Below, piece after piece: positions 8,494 through 20,991 of a stretch of DNA of 64,000 nt. The notes beneath the pieces are model-generated. The model was not told the DNA's origin. It searched no databases and saw only the letters and a program-made list of their open reading frames with translations. The stretch covers positions 3,100,001 to 3,164,000 of the forward strand of contig NZ_JACCAC010000001.1 in NCBI RefSeq assembly GCF_013409425.1, given 5' to 3'. Source of the DNA: Nocardioides perillae. Lineage in GTDB: Bacteria > Actinomycetota > Actinomycetes > Propionibacteriales > Nocardioidaceae. The position numbers were made by a program, and so were the translations under genes. The first letter of the stretch is position 1. Each line of letters begins with the position of its first letter.

Positions 8494-9294
8494 TCACTTC
8501 AGCTCGGCCCGCCTGATCCGCACCCAGCCCGCCGCGAAGGGCAGGATGATCCAGATCAGCGAGGTGGTGCCGAGCTGCGCCCACTGCTCGCCGGTGAGGC
8601 TGGCCTCGCCGCCGAGCTGGAAGAGCGCCTGCTGCGCCGTGCCCAGGTCGAGCCAGGCCGCCGAGTCGCGCAGTGCCGGCACGAGGTTGAAGACGATCGA
8701 GGACGCGATCGGGGCCACGAAGAAGAACACGATGGCGGCCGGGGTGTTCAAGAAGATCAGGCCGTAGGCCAGGCCCTGCACGATCGTGAGCAGCTGCAGC
8801 AGGAAGAACAGCCCGAACACGCTGGCGGTGAGGCCCTCGAAGCCGCCGTCGGCGCCCCCGACGGCCGTGCAGGCCGCCGCGAGGAGGATCGCCGCGACGA
8901 ACGCGGCGGCGCCGAAGAGCAGGGCGGCCACGGTCTTGGCCGCGATCACCCGCGGACGCGACGGCTCGAGGGCGAAGGTGACCATGGCGGTGCGCTGGCC
9001 CCACTCGCTGGTCACCAGCAGGATGCCCAGCACCGGCAGCAGGAACCCCTGCGGCGTGGCCGCGATGCCGATGAAGTTCTCGAAGACGCGGTCGTCGGCG
9101 TCGGCCACGAGGAAGAAGATCACCATGATCGCGGCGGTGATCGCGACGATGCCGCCGAGCAGCCAGCGGCCGGCGCGGGTGTCGGCCGACTTGCGCAGCT
9201 CGACCGACACGAGCCGGGCGAAGGGCACCCGCGAGGTGCCGGAGACGTCAAGCGTCGTGGGCGCGGGCGCGCCGGGGGCGGTGGCGGTGCTCAT
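8494..9294 (-). CDS. ABC-2 type transporter permease
   Basis: A 266-residue membrane protein with about six hydrophobic helices after a cytoplasmic N-terminus. It has the ABC-2 layout: RLVSVELRKSADTRAGRW (the amphipathic segment before helix 1), a large second block with TSEWGQRTAMVTFALEPSRPRVIAAK, and four more helices. That last motif (SEW..RT...T..L.P.R....AK) is typical of the exporter permeases paired with DrrA/BcrA-like ATPases. The ATPase gene lies directly upstream and overlaps by four bases. Substrate unknown; antibiotic or lipid export are possibilities. Confidence 0.88.
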   Translation of the reverse strand: MSTATAPGAPAPTTLDVSGTSRVPFARLVSVELRKSADTRAGRWLLGGIVAITAAIMVIFFLVADADDRVFENFIGIAATPQGFLLPVLGILLVTSEWGQRTAMVTFALEPSRPRVIAAKTVAALLFGAAAFVAAILLAAACTAVGGADGGFEGLTASVFGLFFLLQLLTIVQGLAYGLIFLNTPAAIVFFFVAPIASSIVFNLVPALRDSAAWLDLGTAQQALFQLGGEASLTGEQWAQLGTTSLIWIILPFAAGWVRIRRAELK

Positions 9295-10238
9295 GCGGGC
9301 ACTCCTTCGGTGCGACGGGCGGGGCCGTCGACGGGGCCGTCGACGTGTCCCTCGCGCTGGCTGTCGGCGGTGAGCTCGAGGAAGAGGTCCTCGAGCCCGG
9401 CGTTGCCCAGGCGCAGGTCGGTGAGGACGACCTGGAGCTCGAGGGCGGCGCGGCCGACCTCGGCGGGCTCGGCGTGGGCGCGCAGGCCCTCCCCGGCCGG
9501 CTCCACCTCCACCCCGCGGGCACGCAGGCCGGCGGCGAGCGCCGCGTCGTCCAGCGACGAGACCAGCGTGCTGGCGGCGCCGGCACCGGCGAGCAGGGTC
9601 TTCTTGTCGCCCTGGGCGACGATCTTGCCGCGGCCGATGAGGATCATCTCGTCGGCGATCAGCTCCACCTCGTGCAGCAGGTGGCTCGAGAGCAGCACCG
9701 TGCCGCCGGCGCGGGCGAAGCCGGTGAGCACGTCGCGCATCCAGCGGATGCCGGCGGGGTCGAGGCCGTTGGCCGGCTCGTCGAGGATCAGGACCGACGG
9801 GTCGCCGAGCAGCGCGTGGGCCAGGCCGAGGCGCTGCTTCATGCCGAGTGAGTAGTTGCGCAGCCGGCGGCCGGCCTCGTCCTGGCTCAGCGACACCTGT
9901 GCCAGCACCTCGTCGACCCGCGAGGTCGGCAGCCCCATCGTGCGGGCGCCCACGGTGAGGATCTCGCGGCCCGTGCGGCCGGCGTGCTGGGCCGAGGCGT
10001 CGAGCAGGACGCCGACGTGGCGACCGGGGTTGGGGATGTCGCGGTAGCGCAGCCCCCCGATCGTCACCTGCCCGCGGGTCGGCGGCGTCAAGCCCACCAT
10101 CACCCGCATCGCGGTGGTCTTGCCGGCCCCGTTGGGGCCGAGGAAGCCGGTCACCCGGCCTGGACGGCAGCTGAAGCTGACGTCGTCGACGGCCGTGAAG
10201 CCGCCGTACGTCTTGGTGAGTCCCTCCACGGTGATCAT
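9291..10238 (-). CDS. ABC transporter ATP-binding protein (ABC-2 / DrrA-like)
   Basis: A 315-residue ATPase: Walker A GPNGAGKTT, Q-loop GVLLD, signature YSLGMKQRLGLA, Walker B VLILDEPANGLDP, switch LLSSHLL, then a C-terminal extension of about 90 residues as in DrrA/CcmA-type exporters. The ATG at 10238 gives the standard MITVEGLTKTYGG start. The frame stays open much further upstream but that part is antisense to the MBL gene. It forms a two-gene operon with the permease (ATGA-type overlap). Confidence 0.92.
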   Translation of the reverse strand: MITVEGLTKTYGGFTAVDDVSFSCRPGRVTGFLGPNGAGKTTAMRVMVGLTPPTRGQVTIGGLRYRDIPNPGRHVGVLLDASAQHAGRTGREILTVGARTMGLPTSRVDEVLAQVSLSQDEAGRRLRNYSLGMKQRLGLAHALLGDPSVLILDEPANGLDPAGIRWMRDVLTGFARAGGTVLLSSHLLHEVELIADEMILIGRGKIVAQGDKKTLLAGAGAASTLVSSLDDAALAAGLRARGVEVEPAGEGLRAHAEPAEVGRAALELQVVLTDLRLGNAGLEDLFLELTADSQREGHVDGPVDGPARRTEGVPA

Positions 10239-10248
10239 GGGTCCACCT

Positions 10249-10272
10249 TGCACCACCCCAGCAGGTGGTGCA
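10249..10272. promoter_or_regulatory. Perfect dyad before the ABC ATPase gene, candidate operator
   Basis: TGCACCACC-N6-GGTGGTGCA, nine-base perfect arms, starting 11 bases upstream of the ATPase ATG. Its place over the expected promoter/leader of the transporter operon suits a repressor site; it could also be a leader hairpin. No regulator gene is adjacent. Confidence 0.4.
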
Positions 10273-10360
10273 TCCGGGAAACCCCTGAGACCCCCCGCGT
10301 GTCCGCGAAGGGTCACCTCGGGGTCACCCGCAGGTCGGCCCTGGGACGCCGAGACGGCGC

Positions 10361-11122
10361 TCAGACCACGTGGACGGCCCCCGGCACGGCGAGCGCGAGC
10401 GGCCCGTCGTACGTCGTGCGGGCCTCGCGGAGCGCGACCTGCGGGTCGTGCCACGGCGCCACGTGGGTGAGGACCATGCGCTGCACCTGCCCACGCACGG
10501 CGACGTCGCCGCACTCGCGCCCGGTGAGGTGGATGTCGGGCGGGTTGTCGTCGGAGTCGCGGAAGGACGCCTCGGCCAGCAGCAGGTGGGCGCCGTCGGC
10601 GAGGCGGTCGAGCCCGGGGCAGGCCGCGGTGTCGCCGGTGTAGGCCAGCACGCGCCCGCCGGCCTCGACCCGCAGGCCGTAGGCCTCGACGGGGTGGTTG
10701 ACCGCCACGGCGGTGACGGTGAAGGGCCCGACCTCCAGCGCTGCTCCCGGCGCGTGCTCGCGGAAGTCGAACTCCTCGTGCATGCCCGGGTCGAGCGGCA
10801 GGTCGTAGGCCTTGGCCATGCGGTCGGCGGTGCCGGTGGGCCCCCACACCGGGATGCGGGGCTGCGGGCCGTCGGGGTGGTACTTGCGCATGACGTAGTA
10901 GCCGCACAGGTCGAGGCAGTGGTCGGCGTGCAGGTGGCTGAGGAAGACCGCGTCGATCGTCAGCGGGTCGGCGTAGCGGTGCAGCGCGCCGATCGCGCCG
11001 TTGCCGCAGTCGAGCAGGATGCGCCAGGTGCGCTCGTGGTCCTCCGCCTCGACGAGGTAGCAGCTGGCCGGGGAGTCCGGGCCGGGGTAGGACCCCGAGC
11101 AGCCGACGATCGTGACCCGCAT
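10361..11122 (-). CDS. MBL-fold metal-dependent hydrolase (Rv1339-like)
   Basis: A 253-residue metallo-beta-lactamase-fold protein. The metal site is clear: SHLHADHCLDL (HxHxDH), later TGDTAACPGL, and the final histidine in LTHVAPWHDP. The order murI - MBL protein - rph - rdgB equals that of the M. tuberculosis region where Rv1339 lies; that protein is reported as an atypical cyclic-nucleotide phosphodiesterase, so a phosphodiesterase role is plausible here but not proven by sequence. The ATG at 11122 gives the standard MRVTIVGCSGSYPGPDSPAS opening. It lies 32 bases after murI. Confidence 0.88.
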   Translation of the reverse strand: MRVTIVGCSGSYPGPDSPASCYLVEAEDHERTWRILLDCGNGAIGALHRYADPLTIDAVFLSHLHADHCLDLCGYYVMRKYHPDGPQPRIPVWGPTGTADRMAKAYDLPLDPGMHEEFDFREHAPGAALEVGPFTVTAVAVNHPVEAYGLRVEAGGRVLAYTGDTAACPGLDRLADGAHLLLAEASFRDSDDNPPDIHLTGRECGDVAVRGQVQRMVLTHVAPWHDPQVALREARTTYDGPLALAVPGAVHVV

Positions 11123-11154
11123 GCCCAGCGGGCCGCCGCCGACGGCACCGCGGC

Positions 11155-12006
11155 TCACGCGAGACCCCCGACGAACTGGGTGGCGGAGCGCAGCTCCGGC
11201 CCGAGGAAGCGGCGGCCGATCGTCTCGAACTCGCCGGGCTCGCCCGTGGTCAGGAAGCGGTGCACCGGGGTGCCGCCGGGTCGCAGCAGGCCCTCGCGGG
11301 TCAGCACCGCGTAGACGGCCTTGCCGCACTCCTCGGCGCTCGAGACGAGCGTGACCTGGTCGCCGACGACGTAGGAGATGACGCCGGTGAGCAGGGGGTA
11401 GTGGGTGCAGCCGAGGATGAGGGTGTCGACACCGCGGGAGACGAGCGGGTCGAGGTAGTCGTGGGCCACGGAGAGCAGCTCGTCGCCCCCGGTCACGCCG
11501 CGCTCGACGAAGTCGACGAAGCGGGGGCAGGCGCGGGTGTGCAGCTCGACGTGGGGCGCGGCGGCGAAGGCGTCGTCGTAGGCCATGGACTCGGCGGTCG
11601 CGCGGGTGCAGATCACCCCGATGCGGCCCGTGCGGCTGGCGGCGACCGCACGGCGGGTGGCGGGGTAGATCACCTCCACCACCGGCACGTCGTAGCGCTC
11701 GCGGGCGTCGCGCAGCATCGCGGCGCTCGCCGAGTTGCAGGCGATGACGAGCGCCTTGACCCCCAGGTGCACGAGGTGGTCGAGGCACTCCAGGGCGTAC
11801 TCCCGCACCTCGCCGATCGGCTTCGGCCCGTAGGGCTGGCGCGCGGTGTCGCCGACGTAGGTGATCGACTCGTGCGGGAGCTGGTCGATCACCGAGCGGG
11901 CGACCGTCAGGCCCCCGAAGCCCGAGTCGAAGATGCCGATCGGGGCGTCGACGCCGGGCCCGGGCCCACCGCCGCGGGAGGGGAGGTCGACCGCGGCCAG
12001 GCTCAT
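11155..12006 (-). CDS. murI: Glutamate racemase
   Basis: A 283-residue cofactor-independent racemase that supplies D-glutamate for peptidoglycan. The two catalytic cysteines are Cys90 in IACNSASA and Cys200 in LGCTHYPLL; the substrate loop [10 protein letters not shown] and GDTARQPYG are intact. The ATG at 12006 was chosen, giving a 20-residue leader before [11 protein letters not shown]; a later start is possible, and the upstream open frame has no family match. It leads into the MBL gene on the same strand. Confidence 0.95.
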   Translation of the reverse strand: MSLAAVDLPSRGGGPGPGVDAPIGIFDSGFGGLTVARSVIDQLPHESITYVGDTARQPYGPKPIGEVREYALECLDHLVHLGVKALVIACNSASAAMLRDARERYDVPVVEVIYPATRRAVAASRTGRIGVICTRATAESMAYDDAFAAAPHVELHTRACPRFVDFVERGVTGGDELLSVAHDYLDPLVSRGVDTLILGCTHYPLLTGVISYVVGDQVTLVSSAEECGKAVYAVLTREGLLRPGGTPVHRFLTTGEPGEFETIGRRFLGPELRSATQFVGGLA

Positions 12007-12113
12007 GGGAGGCAAGGCTAGGTCCCCGGGGGTCGCGAGGCCACCAGCCGCGACGGAGGTCACGCCGCAGGCTCCCTCCGGGTGGTCCCGCACGGCCCCG
12101 CACCGGTCCTAGC

Positions 12114-13178
12114 ATGGTGGCGGTGCGCGCGAACCCGGCTCCCCGTGTCCTCGCGGCGGCCATCCTGGCCTCCGCGCTGCTCGTCGGCTGCGGTGGGTCC
12201 GAGCCACGACCACGCGCCGAGGCCCCCGCGGCGGTGCTCGCGGCCGGGGACGCGACGCCCCTGTCGCGTGTGGGCGTCGCGACCTCCGGCGTGCTGGCGG
12301 TCTCCGTCGACGGCCTGAACCCGACCGCGCTGGCGCGGCTCGGCGCCGAGCGCGCCTCGACGCTGCACCGGCTCGTCGCAGAGGGCGCCTCGACGCTCGA
12401 CGCCCGCACCGCGCGCGAGCAGACCGAGACGCTGCCGAACCACACCGGCATGCTCACCGGGCGGCGGATCCTGGCACGCCGCGGCGGCCACGGCGTCACC
12501 GTCAACCACGCCGTGCCGGGCACGGTGCACGACCGCGCCGGCGAGCACGTGTCGTCGGTCTTCGAGGTGCTCGAGCGCCACGACCGCTCGGGCGCGCTCT
12601 TCGCGATGAAGTCCAAGTTCGCGCTCTTCCGGCGCTCGTGGCCCGCCGGCGTCGACCGCTTCGTGGTGCGTCCCGGCTCGGCGCGGCTGGTCGACCTCGT
12701 GCTCGCCGACCTCAGACGCACGCGGCGCGCCTTCCGGTTCGTCCACCTCGCCGACCCCGACGTCGCCGGGCACGAGCACGGCTTCCTGGGCCCCGACTAC
12801 CTCGCCGCGGTCGAGCGGGTGGACGCGCAGCTGGCCCGCCTGCTCGCCGCGGTCGAGGGCGAGCCGGCGCTGTCCGGCACCACGGTGGTGCTCACCGCCG
12901 ACCACGGCGGCTCCGGGCACCACGGCCACGCCCAAGCGGAGCGGCTGGCGAACCACCGCGTGCCCTTCGTGGTGTGGGGCGCCGGCGTCGCGCCGGGCAC
13001 CGACCTCTACGACCTCAACCCCGACCGGGTCCACCCCGGCACCGGTCGACCCGCGTGGGGCCGCACCGGGCAGCCCGTGCGCAACGCCGAGGTCGCCAAC
13101 CTCGCGCTCGACCTGCTGGGCCTGCCGGTCGTGCGCGGGTCGCTGGCCGACGCCCGCCAGGACCTCGACGTCCGCTGA
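12114..13178 (+). CDS. Alkaline-phosphatase-fold phosphodiesterase lipoprotein
   Basis: A 354-residue predicted lipoprotein: signal with lipobox LLVGCGG (lipidation Cys near 25), then a type I phosphodiesterase/nucleotide pyrophosphatase core. Metal and nucleophile motifs are present: SVDGLNP, LPNHTGMLTG (Thr nucleophile position), DPDVAGHEHG, and TADHGGSGHHGH. It would act outside the cell on phosphodiesters or phosphonates. ATG at 12114 is used; a GTG nine bases later is equally possible. It is divergent from murI with about 107 bases between. Confidence 0.87.
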   Translation: MVAVRANPAPRVLAAAILASALLVGCGGSEPRPRAEAPAAVLAAGDATPLSRVGVATSGVLAVSVDGLNPTALARLGAERASTLHRLVAEGASTLDARTAREQTETLPNHTGMLTGRRILARRGGHGVTVNHAVPGTVHDRAGEHVSSVFEVLERHDRSGALFAMKSKFALFRRSWPAGVDRFVVRPGSARLVDLVLADLRRTRRAFRFVHLADPDVAGHEHGFLGPDYLAAVERVDAQLARLLAAVEGEPALSGTTVVLTADHGGSGHHGHAQAERLANHRVPFVVWGAGVAPGTDLYDLNPDRVHPGTGRPAWGRTGQPVRNAEVANLALDLLGLPVVRGSLADARQDLDVR

Positions 13179-13235
13179 CGCGCGGCGCGCCCGGCGCAGG
13201 GCAGCGCTCGACGCTCAGCGCTCGGCGCTCGCCGT

Positions 13236-14348
13236 TCAGCGCTCGGCGGCGGTCGGCCAGGGGTTGAAGCGGCAGCCGTCGAGCCCCTTCGACTGCTGCA
13301 TCATCACCGGCGCGGGACGGCCCGGCCCGGGGCAGCCGCGGTGGCCGCGACCGAGCCAGTGCCCGGTCTCGTGGTTGACGACCATGTGGCGGTAGTCGCG
13401 CAGCGAGCCGCCGGCGCGGTTCCACGCCGGCGAGGCGCGCTGCCAGCGGGTCTGGTTGACGACGACGTAGCGCCCGACGCGGCAGCTCCACTCGACGCTG
13501 CACACCGACGAGAAGCGGGGCAGCTGCTCGGGGGTGGCCAGCACGAGGGAGAAGTCGCCGCCGCGGCGCACCCGCCGGAAGGCCGTGCCGCCGGCGCGCC
13601 AGCCCCGCGGGTCGTCGAAGGTCTGCTGTGCGAGCCGGGCGAAGGTCGCGACGTCCGCGGTGACCCGGCCCCGGGTCTCGACGCGGTAGGTCACGGTGCG
13701 CCGGACCGGCACGGCGTGGCGCACCGCGACCGGGCGCGACGTGGCCGCGCGCGCGTCGTAGCCCGCCTTGCGGGCCGTCACCCGCAGCGCCAGCCGGTGG
13801 CCGACGTCCTGGGGCCGCACGACGTGGCGGCGCCCGGTCGCGCCCGGCACCGGACGGCCGTCGCGCAGCCACTGCAGGCGCAGGGTGTCGGGCCACGGCG
13901 ACCACGCACCGCGGCGCGCGGTCAGGGTGGAGCCCCACTGCGGCTCCCCCGCCACCGACGGCGCCCGCGTGACCCGCAGCTGCCCGCGCTGCACGGGGTC
14001 GGTCGGCTCGCTGGTCGCCACCCTGGTCGAGCCGTCGGCCGAGGGCCCGGTGGCCTCCGCGCTCAGGCGCGCGCCGAGGTCGTCGGCGGTGAGCCGGTAG
14101 GTGGAGGCCGTGGCCCCCGCGACCGCGACCCCGTCGCGCAGCCAGCGCCAGGCGTACGACGCGGGGTCGCCGTCGGCGGGCACGGCGCGGAGGACCTCCC
14201 CCACCCGCGCGGTGCCGGTCACCGTGGGCGGCGCGGTCGTGGCCGCGCTCGCGGAGGCCGCGCGCTGCACGGGGGCGGCGGGCACGCCGTACGCGACGGT
14301 GAGGACGGTCAGCAGCACCGAGGCGAGGACGGCGGCGAGTCGGGTCAC
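13236..14348 (-). CDS. Secreted DUF3152 protein with metzincin-type zinc site
   Basis: A 370-residue exported protein: signal peptide (1 to about 32), two repeated beta-rich modules (PTVTGTARVGEVLRAVPADG and PSVAGEPQWGSTLTARRGAW, each ending in a WLRDG motif) and a C-terminal DUF3152 domain. In this domain the string HETGHWLGRGH fits HExxHxxGxxH, the zinc signature of metzincin proteases, and PVMMQQ some residues later could be the Met-turn. Two cysteines (VCSVEWSC) probably pair. So this is likely a secreted zinc peptidase. It stands alone between the phosphodiesterase gene and cysM. Confidence 0.85.
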   Translation of the reverse strand: MTRLAAVLASVLLTVLTVAYGVPAAPVQRAASASAATTAPPTVTGTARVGEVLRAVPADGDPASYAWRWLRDGVAVAGATASTYRLTADDLGARLSAEATGPSADGSTRVATSEPTDPVQRGQLRVTRAPSVAGEPQWGSTLTARRGAWSPWPDTLRLQWLRDGRPVPGATGRRHVVRPQDVGHRLALRVTARKAGYDARAATSRPVAVRHAVPVRRTVTYRVETRGRVTADVATFARLAQQTFDDPRGWRAGGTAFRRVRRGGDFSLVLATPEQLPRFSSVCSVEWSCRVGRYVVVNQTRWQRASPAWNRAGGSLRDYRHMVVNHETGHWLGRGHRGCPGPGRPAPVMMQQSKGLDGCRFNPWPTAAER

Positions 14349-14381
14349 CCGCCGGATCCTAGCCCCGACCGAGCCGGGGCC

Positions 14382-15924
<1,543 letters not shown>

Positions 15925-15938
15925 CGGCCCTGCCTCGC

Positions 15939-16214
15939 TCAGCCGCCCGCGACGGCGGGGAGCACGACGACCTGGTCGCCGTCGGAGAGCGTGGCCTCGA
16001 GCCCGCCGATGAAGCGGACGTCCTCGTCGTTGACGTAAACGTTGACGAAGCGGCGCAGGTCGCCCTCCCCCTCGATCAGCCGGTCCTTGATGCCGGGGTG
16101 GTGGGACTCGAGGTCGTCGATCAGTGCGGCGAGCGTGCCGCCCTGGGCCTCGACGGACTTCTCGCCCCCGGTGTAGGTGCGCAGGATGGTGGGGATGCGG
16201 ACCTCGATGGCCAT
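15939..16214 (-). CDS. cysO: Sulfur-carrier protein CysO (MoaD/ThiS family)
   Basis: A 91-residue ubiquitin-fold sulfur carrier. The C-terminal VLPAVAGG ends in the diglycine that is converted to a thiocarboxylate. The start at 16214 gives MAIEVRIPTILRTYTGGEK, matching CysO proteins. It lies between mec (14 bases upstream) and the NYN gene. It would hand sulfur to CysM, after which Mec clips off cysteine. The thiocarboxylating enzyme (MoeZ-like) is not in this window. Confidence 0.93.
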   Translation of the reverse strand: MAIEVRIPTILRTYTGGEKSVEAQGGTLAALIDDLESHHPGIKDRLIEGEGDLRRFVNVYVNDEDVRFIGGLEATLSDGDQVVVLPAVAGG

Positions 16215-16228
16215 GTGCTGTTCCTTCC

Positions 16229-18700
<2,472 letters not shown>

Positions 18701-18701
<1 letters not shown>

Positions 18702-19009
18702 TACTCGGCCTTCTCCATGGTGGCCCACAGGCCGTACTCGTGCATCGCCTGCACGTCGCGCTCCATCTCCTCGCGGCTGCCCGTGCTCACTGCGGAGCGA
18801 CCGTCGTCGTGCACCTCGCGCATGAGCCGCTCAGCCTTCTTGCGGTCGTAGCCGAAGTACTCCTGGAAGACGTAGGTGACGTAGGACATCAGGTTGACGG
18901 GGTCGTTCCACACGATCGTGACCCAGGGCGTCGCCGGCGCGACCACCGTGTCGGCGAGCTCCTCGGACCCCAGGTCGGGGACGACCTCGGTCGGGCTGGC
19001 GGCGGACAC
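18701..19009 (-). CDS. clpS: ATP-dependent Clp protease adaptor ClpS
   Basis: A 102-residue N-degron adaptor that delivers proteins with bulky N-terminal residues to ClpCP. The core [20 protein letters not shown] contains the conserved N-D-P loop that reads the N-terminal residue, followed by [20 protein letters not shown]. The GTG at 19009 is preferred over earlier codons that would run into the divergent pncB promoter region. Same divergent clpS/pncB arrangement as in M. tuberculosis. Confidence 0.95.
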
Positions 19010-19043
19010 GCCGTCATCGTGGCACACCCCTAGGCTGGCCCGG

Positions 19044-20417
19044 GTGACCCCGTCGAACGGCCCCCTGGCGTCCGCTGCGGCGACCCCCGCGGCCGCGCCC
19101 ACCAGCTCGGCCCTGCTCACCGACCACTACGAGCTGACGATGCTGCAGGCCGCGCTGGCCGCCGGCACCGGCACACGCCGGGCGGTCTTCGAGCTCTTCG
19201 GCCGCCGCCTGCCCGAGGGCCGCCGCTACGGCGTGGTGGCCGGCGTGGGCCGGGCCCTCGACCTGCTCGAGCGCTTCCGCTTCGACGACGCCACCCTCGC
19301 GGTGCTGGAGGAGGGCCGGGTCGTCGACGGGCCGACGCTCGAGTGGCTGGCGGGCTACCGCTTCACCGGCGACGTCTGGGGCTACGCCGAGGGCGAGGTC
19401 TACACGGCGTACTCCCCCCTCGTCGTGGTCGAGGGCACCTTCGCCGAGGCGGTGCTGCTCGAGACGCTGCTGCTGTCGGTCTACAACCACGACTCGGCCA
19501 TCGCGTCGGCGGCCTCGCGCATGACCATGGCCGCGGGTGACCGGCCGTGCATCGAGATGGGCTCGCGGCGCACCCACGAGGAGGCGGCCGTGGCGGCTGC
19601 GCGCGCCGCGTACGTCGCGGGGTTCGCCTCGACGAGCAACCTCGCGGCCCGCGCGCGCCACGGGGTGCCGACGACGGGCACGTCCGCGCACTCCTTCACG
19701 CTGCTGCACGACCAGGAGCGCGACGCCTTCCGCGCGCAGGTCGACGCCCTCGGGGTCGGCACCACGCTGCTGGTCGACACCTACGACGTCGAGGAGGCCG
19801 TGCGCACCGGGCTCGAGGTCGCGGGCACCGAGCTGGGCGCGGTGCGGTTGGACTCGGGTGACCTGCGCGCCGTCGCCGTGCGCGTGCGCGAGCTCCTCGA
19901 CTCGCTCGGCGCGACCGCGACGAAGATCGTCGTCACGAGCGACCTCGACGAGCACGCGATCGCGGCGATGGCCGCCTGCCCCGTCGACGTCTTCGGCGTC
20001 GGCACGTCGCTGGTCACCGGGTCTGGCCACCCCACGTCGGGCTTCGTCTACAAGCTGGTCGCGCGCGAGGGCGCGGACGGCACCCTGCAGCCGGTCGAGA
20101 AGCGCAGCCCGCTCAAGGGCTCCCACGGCGGCCGCAAGGACGCCTTCCGCCGCCACGACGCCGCCGGCACCGCCGTCGCCGAGGTGGTCACGACCCGGCC
20201 CCTGGGTGGACAGCATGGCAGTGGCGAGGAGCCCCCGGCGCCGCCGGAGCCCGGTGACCGCCGGCTCCTCGTGCCGCTCGTCCGCGACGGGGAGGCCGTG
20301 GGTCGCGAGCCCCTCGACGCCGCCCGCGAGCGCCACCTCGCCTCCCGCGCCGCCCTCCCGGCGGCAGCCCAGCAGCTCTCCAAGGGCGACCCGGTGCTGG
20401 TGACCCTCTCCGCCTGA
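19044..20417 (+). CDS. pncB: Nicotinate phosphoribosyltransferase
   Basis: A 457-residue NAD-salvage enzyme joining nicotinate to PRPP. Seen are [34 protein letters not shown], the active-site histidine region [26 protein letters not shown] and [13 protein letters not shown] proline-rich insert ([11 protein letters not shown], about residues 395-405) lies before the last domain. GTG start at 19044. It works with pncA, found 2.7 kb downstream on the same strand beyond a repeat-rich patch. Confidence 0.95.
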   Translation: MTPSNGPLASAAATPAAAPTSSALLTDHYELTMLQAALAAGTGTRRAVFELFGRRLPEGRRYGVVAGVGRALDLLERFRFDDATLAVLEEGRVVDGPTLEWLAGYRFTGDVWGYAEGEVYTAYSPLVVVEGTFAEAVLLETLLLSVYNHDSAIASAASRMTMAAGDRPCIEMGSRRTHEEAAVAAARAAYVAGFASTSNLAARARHGVPTTGTSAHSFTLLHDQERDAFRAQVDALGVGTTLLVDTYDVEEAVRTGLEVAGTELGAVRLDSGDLRAVAVRVRELLDSLGATATKIVVTSDLDEHAIAAMAACPVDVFGVGTSLVTGSGHPTSGFVYKLVAREGADGTLQPVEKRSPLKGSHGGRKDAFRRHDAAGTAVAEVVTTRPLGGQHGSGEEPPAPPEPGDRRLLVPLVRDGEAVGREPLDAARERHLASRAALPAAAQQLSKGDPVLVTLSA

Positions 20418-20492
20418 GGGCCTCGGTCGGCCCCCCGCCGGTGGTCGTGCTGCGCCGCCAGGTGGTGTTGGTCGAGCAGGGTCGCCCGCGCC

Positions 20493-20797
20493 CTCGGTGG
20501 TCGAGCAGGGCCGCCGGGCCAGTGTCGAGACCCTGGCGGGACGAGCGGGCCGCCGCCCCCTCGGTGGTCGAGCAACGCCGCCGGGCCCGTGCCGAGACCC
20601 GGCGGGACGAGCGGGCCGCCCGTCACTCGGGGACGAACAGTGCCGCCGGGCCCGTGTCGAAGCCCGGCGGGGCGAGCGGGCCGCCCGTCACTCGGGGGTC
20701 GAGCGGTGCCGCCGGGCCCGTGTTGAGGCCCGGCGGGGCCAGCGGGCCGCCCGTCACTCGGGGGTCGAGCAGTGCCGCCGGGCCCGTGCCATCCCCC
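20493..20797. repeat. Tandem array of 65-67 bp units (about 4.6 copies)
   Basis: Units begin with CTCGG(T/G)GGTCGAGC at 20493, 20560, 20626, 20691 and 20757, so periods are 67, 66, 65 and 66 bases; the last unit is cut short at about 20797. Each holds the palindromic-repeat core (GGTCGAGC...GTGTCGAGACC in the first unit, decayed in later ones) and a second GC-rich hairpin CGGGCGGCCCG-like segment. Identity drops from first to last unit. A partial further copy may start at 20464. Confidence 0.85.
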
Positions 20798-20936
20798 CCC
20801 GCACCTGGCGCCCGCGGTGCACGGGGCAGCACGACGAGCCCGTCACCCCGGAGATGGGGTGCGGGCTGTCGCCGAGTGGAGGCGGACGGGGGCGTACGAG
20901 GCGAACGAGTCGTGCCGGAGTCGCGCCTCGTCCGTT

Positions 20937-20970
20937 GGTCGAGCAGGGCCGTCAGGCCCGTGTCGAGACC
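20937..20970. repeat. Small palindromic repeat (REP-like), copy B
   Basis: 34 bases, GGTCGAGCAGGGCC...GGCCCGTGTCGAGACC-like, an imperfect dyad. Other copies in this window are at 20499-20532, 21730-21765 (inside the HNH gene, opposite orientation) and 23048-23083 (opposite orientation). Confidence 0.8.
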
Positions 20971-20991
20971 CGGTGACGTACGCGCGGGTCG

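Larger units (their letters stand above)
20418..20991. other. Gene-free stretch filled with repeats
   Basis: No convincing gene is seen over these 574 bases. They hold a 65-67 bp tandem array (20493-20797) and a separate copy of the small palindromic repeat at 20937-20970. Open frames here are by-products of base composition and of repeat units whose length is not a multiple of three. Confidence 0.8.

Noticed and set aside
20418..20991. Small plus-strand genes encoding Arg/Gly-rich proteins
   Set aside because: They arise from the tandem array; unit lengths of 65 and 67 break the frame and no ribosome sites are present.
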